Shown here one piece after another: positions 5,464 through 6,478 of a stretch of 6,478 nt of DNA (positions within the stretch are counted from its first letter, which is position 1; each line of letters opens with the position of its first letter). Under the pieces are notes generated by a model. That model saw only the letters and a program-made list of their open reading frames with translations. It was not told where the DNA came from and made no database searches. Both the position numbers and the translations under genes were made by a program. The stretch covers positions 1-6,478 of the forward strand of contig JBJOPY010000168.1 of assembly GCA_046050405.1 (NCBI GenBank). The letters run 5' to 3'. Origin of the DNA: JADKCL01 sp046050405 (lineage in GTDB: Bacteria > Bacteroidota > Bacteroidia > J057 > JADKCL01).

Positions 5464-6207
5464 TCACCGCCAATTGTTGCGCCAAGTGCGGCCCTTGTAA
5501 TGCCTGGTCACCTTCGAGCGTGTGCCCTTGATCAGGAAGTTCATCCCGCCGACGAGGCCGAGGCTTAAGTTGTTGCACTTGCCGCGATTCACAGGGTAGA
5601 ACGGTACACCGTTTGAGACGAAGTCCTTCTTCTCGAAGTCAAGGATGCCATAGTCGCCACGGTGCTGCACCACGAATCGAACGTACTCTGACACGGCGAG
5701 CTCTGCCCCGAGTGACCATGCGATCTCAAGATCGGTTGCCTTCCAGAGGAGTTCCGTCCCGAAGGGAAATTGCTGCTGTACATCATTGACATCGATCCTG
5801 GCACGATTCAGCAGACCGATCTGCGGGCCGATTTCCATGATGAACATCTTGGAGCCGGGTATGCTGGACAGGTGAAGCAGAAGGGGTATCTTGAAGTAGG
5901 AGGCGTGCCGGCTCGTCTTGGTCTGCACACCGAAGTCGTCCACCGTGTTATAGGCCTGCACTTGCTCTGCGTACGCCACACCCGTATGGATGCCGACCTG
6001 GTGCAAGAAGTTAATCCCAACCCTGAACATACCCGTGCCTCCAAAGCTCGGAACATACGCGAAGCCCTTCCCCACGCCATCCAACGGCTGATCGTTGAGC
6101 ATCATCGTGTATTGGCCTCCCGCGACGAAACCCATGTGCAAGCCAGTCTGGGCGAGCAAGGGAACTCCCGAAAGCAACAATGTAAGGGAAACAAGTGTAT
6201 TCTTCAT
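5464..6207 (-). CDS. Outer-membrane beta-barrel protein (PorT / OMP_b-brl_2-like)
   Basis: The product appears to be a small outer-membrane beta-barrel protein of the kind very common in Bacteroidota; its specific role is unknown. The chosen start (ATG at 6207) gives 247 residues beginning with a signal peptide, MKNTLVSLTLLLSGVPLLA, probably cut before QTGLHMGF. An ATG at 6219 would add only MFHC, and because it falls almost at the predicted transcription start I prefer the internal Met. The mature part shows alternating hydrophobic and polar strands rich in Gly and aromatic residues. It includes the signature-like SYFKIPLLLHLS (numbered from the longer start, 107-118) followed by MEIGPQIGLL (128-137). 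Later strands are SLGAELAVSEYVRFVVQHRGDYG and NLSLGLVGGMNFLI. The tail is basic (RSKVTRHYKGRTWRNNWR). A strong promoter precedes it. It diverges from the potassium channel gene. Confidence 0.78.
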   Translation of the reverse strand: MKNTLVSLTLLLSGVPLLAQTGLHMGFVAGGQYTMMLNDQPLDGVGKGFAYVPSFGGTGMFRVGINFLHQVGIHTGVAYAEQVQAYNTVDDFGVQTKTSRHASYFKIPLLLHLSSIPGSKMFIMEIGPQIGLLNRARIDVNDVQQQFPFGTELLWKATDLEIAWSLGAELAVSEYVRFVVQHRGDYGILDFEKKDFVSNGVPFYPVNRGKCNNLSLGLVGGMNFLIKGTRSKVTRHYKGRTWRNNWR

Positions 6208-6226
6208 ACAATGGAACATCTCAACT

Positions 6227-6259
6227 CAAAAATAATGAAACATGGCTCTATCTGCAAAA
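6227..6259 (-). promoter_or_regulatory. Promoter of the outer-membrane protein gene
   Basis: On the minus strand, TATTTTTG (6234-6227) is a perfect TAnnTTTG box, and TTTTG (6259-6255) stands exactly 20 bp upstream. This is the best promoter match in the window. The predicted start near 6220 leaves about 13 nt of leader before the ATG at 6207, without an evident Shine-Dalgarno sequence. Confidence 0.75.
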
Positions 6260-6271
6260 TTCCTTACCTTC

Positions 6272-6478
6272 ATGGCCATGCAGAAATCTAAGGTTGCACG
6301 GCGATTCTTGACATCTTTGCTGATATTGACGCTTACGCTCGTCTTCGGGATCACGGGATTCCATTTCATCGAAGGCTACTCATTGCTGGATGCCACGTAC
6401 ATGACGGTGATCACGATGAGCACCGTAGGATTCGAGGTGCTGGGGGAGAATGGTTTCAGCCCGGAAGCGAAGGTCTTC
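6272..6478 (+). CDS. Potassium channel family protein, N-terminal part
   Basis: The open frame starts at ATG 6272 (or the Met codon at 6278) and runs off the right edge after 69 codons. It shows a basic start (MAMQKSKVARR), a first transmembrane helix (about 12-28), a pore-helix segment (SLLDATYMTVITMS) and a potassium filter-like TVGFE at residues 51-55. This is the two-transmembrane pore module (Ion_trans_2). In bacteria it is often followed by a second helix and cytosolic RCK/TrkA domains, which would lie outside the window. The filter differs from the usual TVGYG or TVGFG because Glu replaces the second Gly. A TACCTTC at 6265-6271 is a partial match to the -7 box, and no -33 element is clear. 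The gene is divergent from the outer-membrane protein gene and shares a 64-bp intergenic region with it. Confidence 0.78.
   Translation, partial: MAMQKSKVARRFLTSLLILTLTLVFGITGFHFIEGYSLLDATYMTVITMSTVGFEVLGENGFSPEAKVF

Overview
The window looks like a chromosomal segment of a fairly GC-rich member of the Bacteroidota. Three things support this. First, folP is followed directly by a CdaA-type diadenylate cyclase gene and lies opposite a bacteroidetal-type DoxX gene. Second, TAnnTTTG promoter boxes of the Bacteroidota sigma factor sit upstream of almost every transcription unit, several with a TTG or TTTG element 19-21 bp further up. Third, Shine-Dalgarno sequences are mostly absent. No phage, transposon, CRISPR array or defence genes are visible.

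Layout. Positions 1-706 (minus) hold a DoxX-family membrane protein gene that runs off the left edge and appears broken by a one-base frameshift near 107-109. Positions 707-1201 are a gene-free interval. It contains the DoxX promoter (780-809), a GC-rich stretch with several strong and partly competing hairpins (about 876-988), and a TATATTTG box immediately before folP. Positions 1202-3939 (plus) form a tight operon: folP (dihydropteroate synthase), cdaA (c-di-AMP synthase, overlapping folP), folB (dihydroneopterin aldolase) and a ModA-like lipoprotein whose GTG start overlaps the folB stop. tRNA-Cys(GCA) follows at 3963-4033. It has its own promoter box built on the lipoprotein stop codon, and a strong hairpin terminator lies after it.

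On the minus strand come a secreted Sel1-repeat protein (4223-5020), tRNA-Ala(GGC) (5329-5402) with a clear promoter and intrinsic terminator, and an outer-membrane beta-barrel protein (5464-6207). A potassium channel gene (6272 to the right edge, plus) diverges from the last of these.

How the genes relate. FolB and FolP act in the same pathway (tetrahydrofolate synthesis), so the operon joins folate synthesis to c-di-AMP signalling. c-di-AMP is known in other bacteria to control potassium transport, and a potassium channel gene lies about 3.4 kb downstream; any link here is inference. The parts most worth a second look are the structured interval before folP, the divergent ModA-like lipoprotein in the folate/c-di-AMP operon, the DoxX frameshift and the unusual potassium filter sequence. 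I did not find a clearly new multi-gene system.
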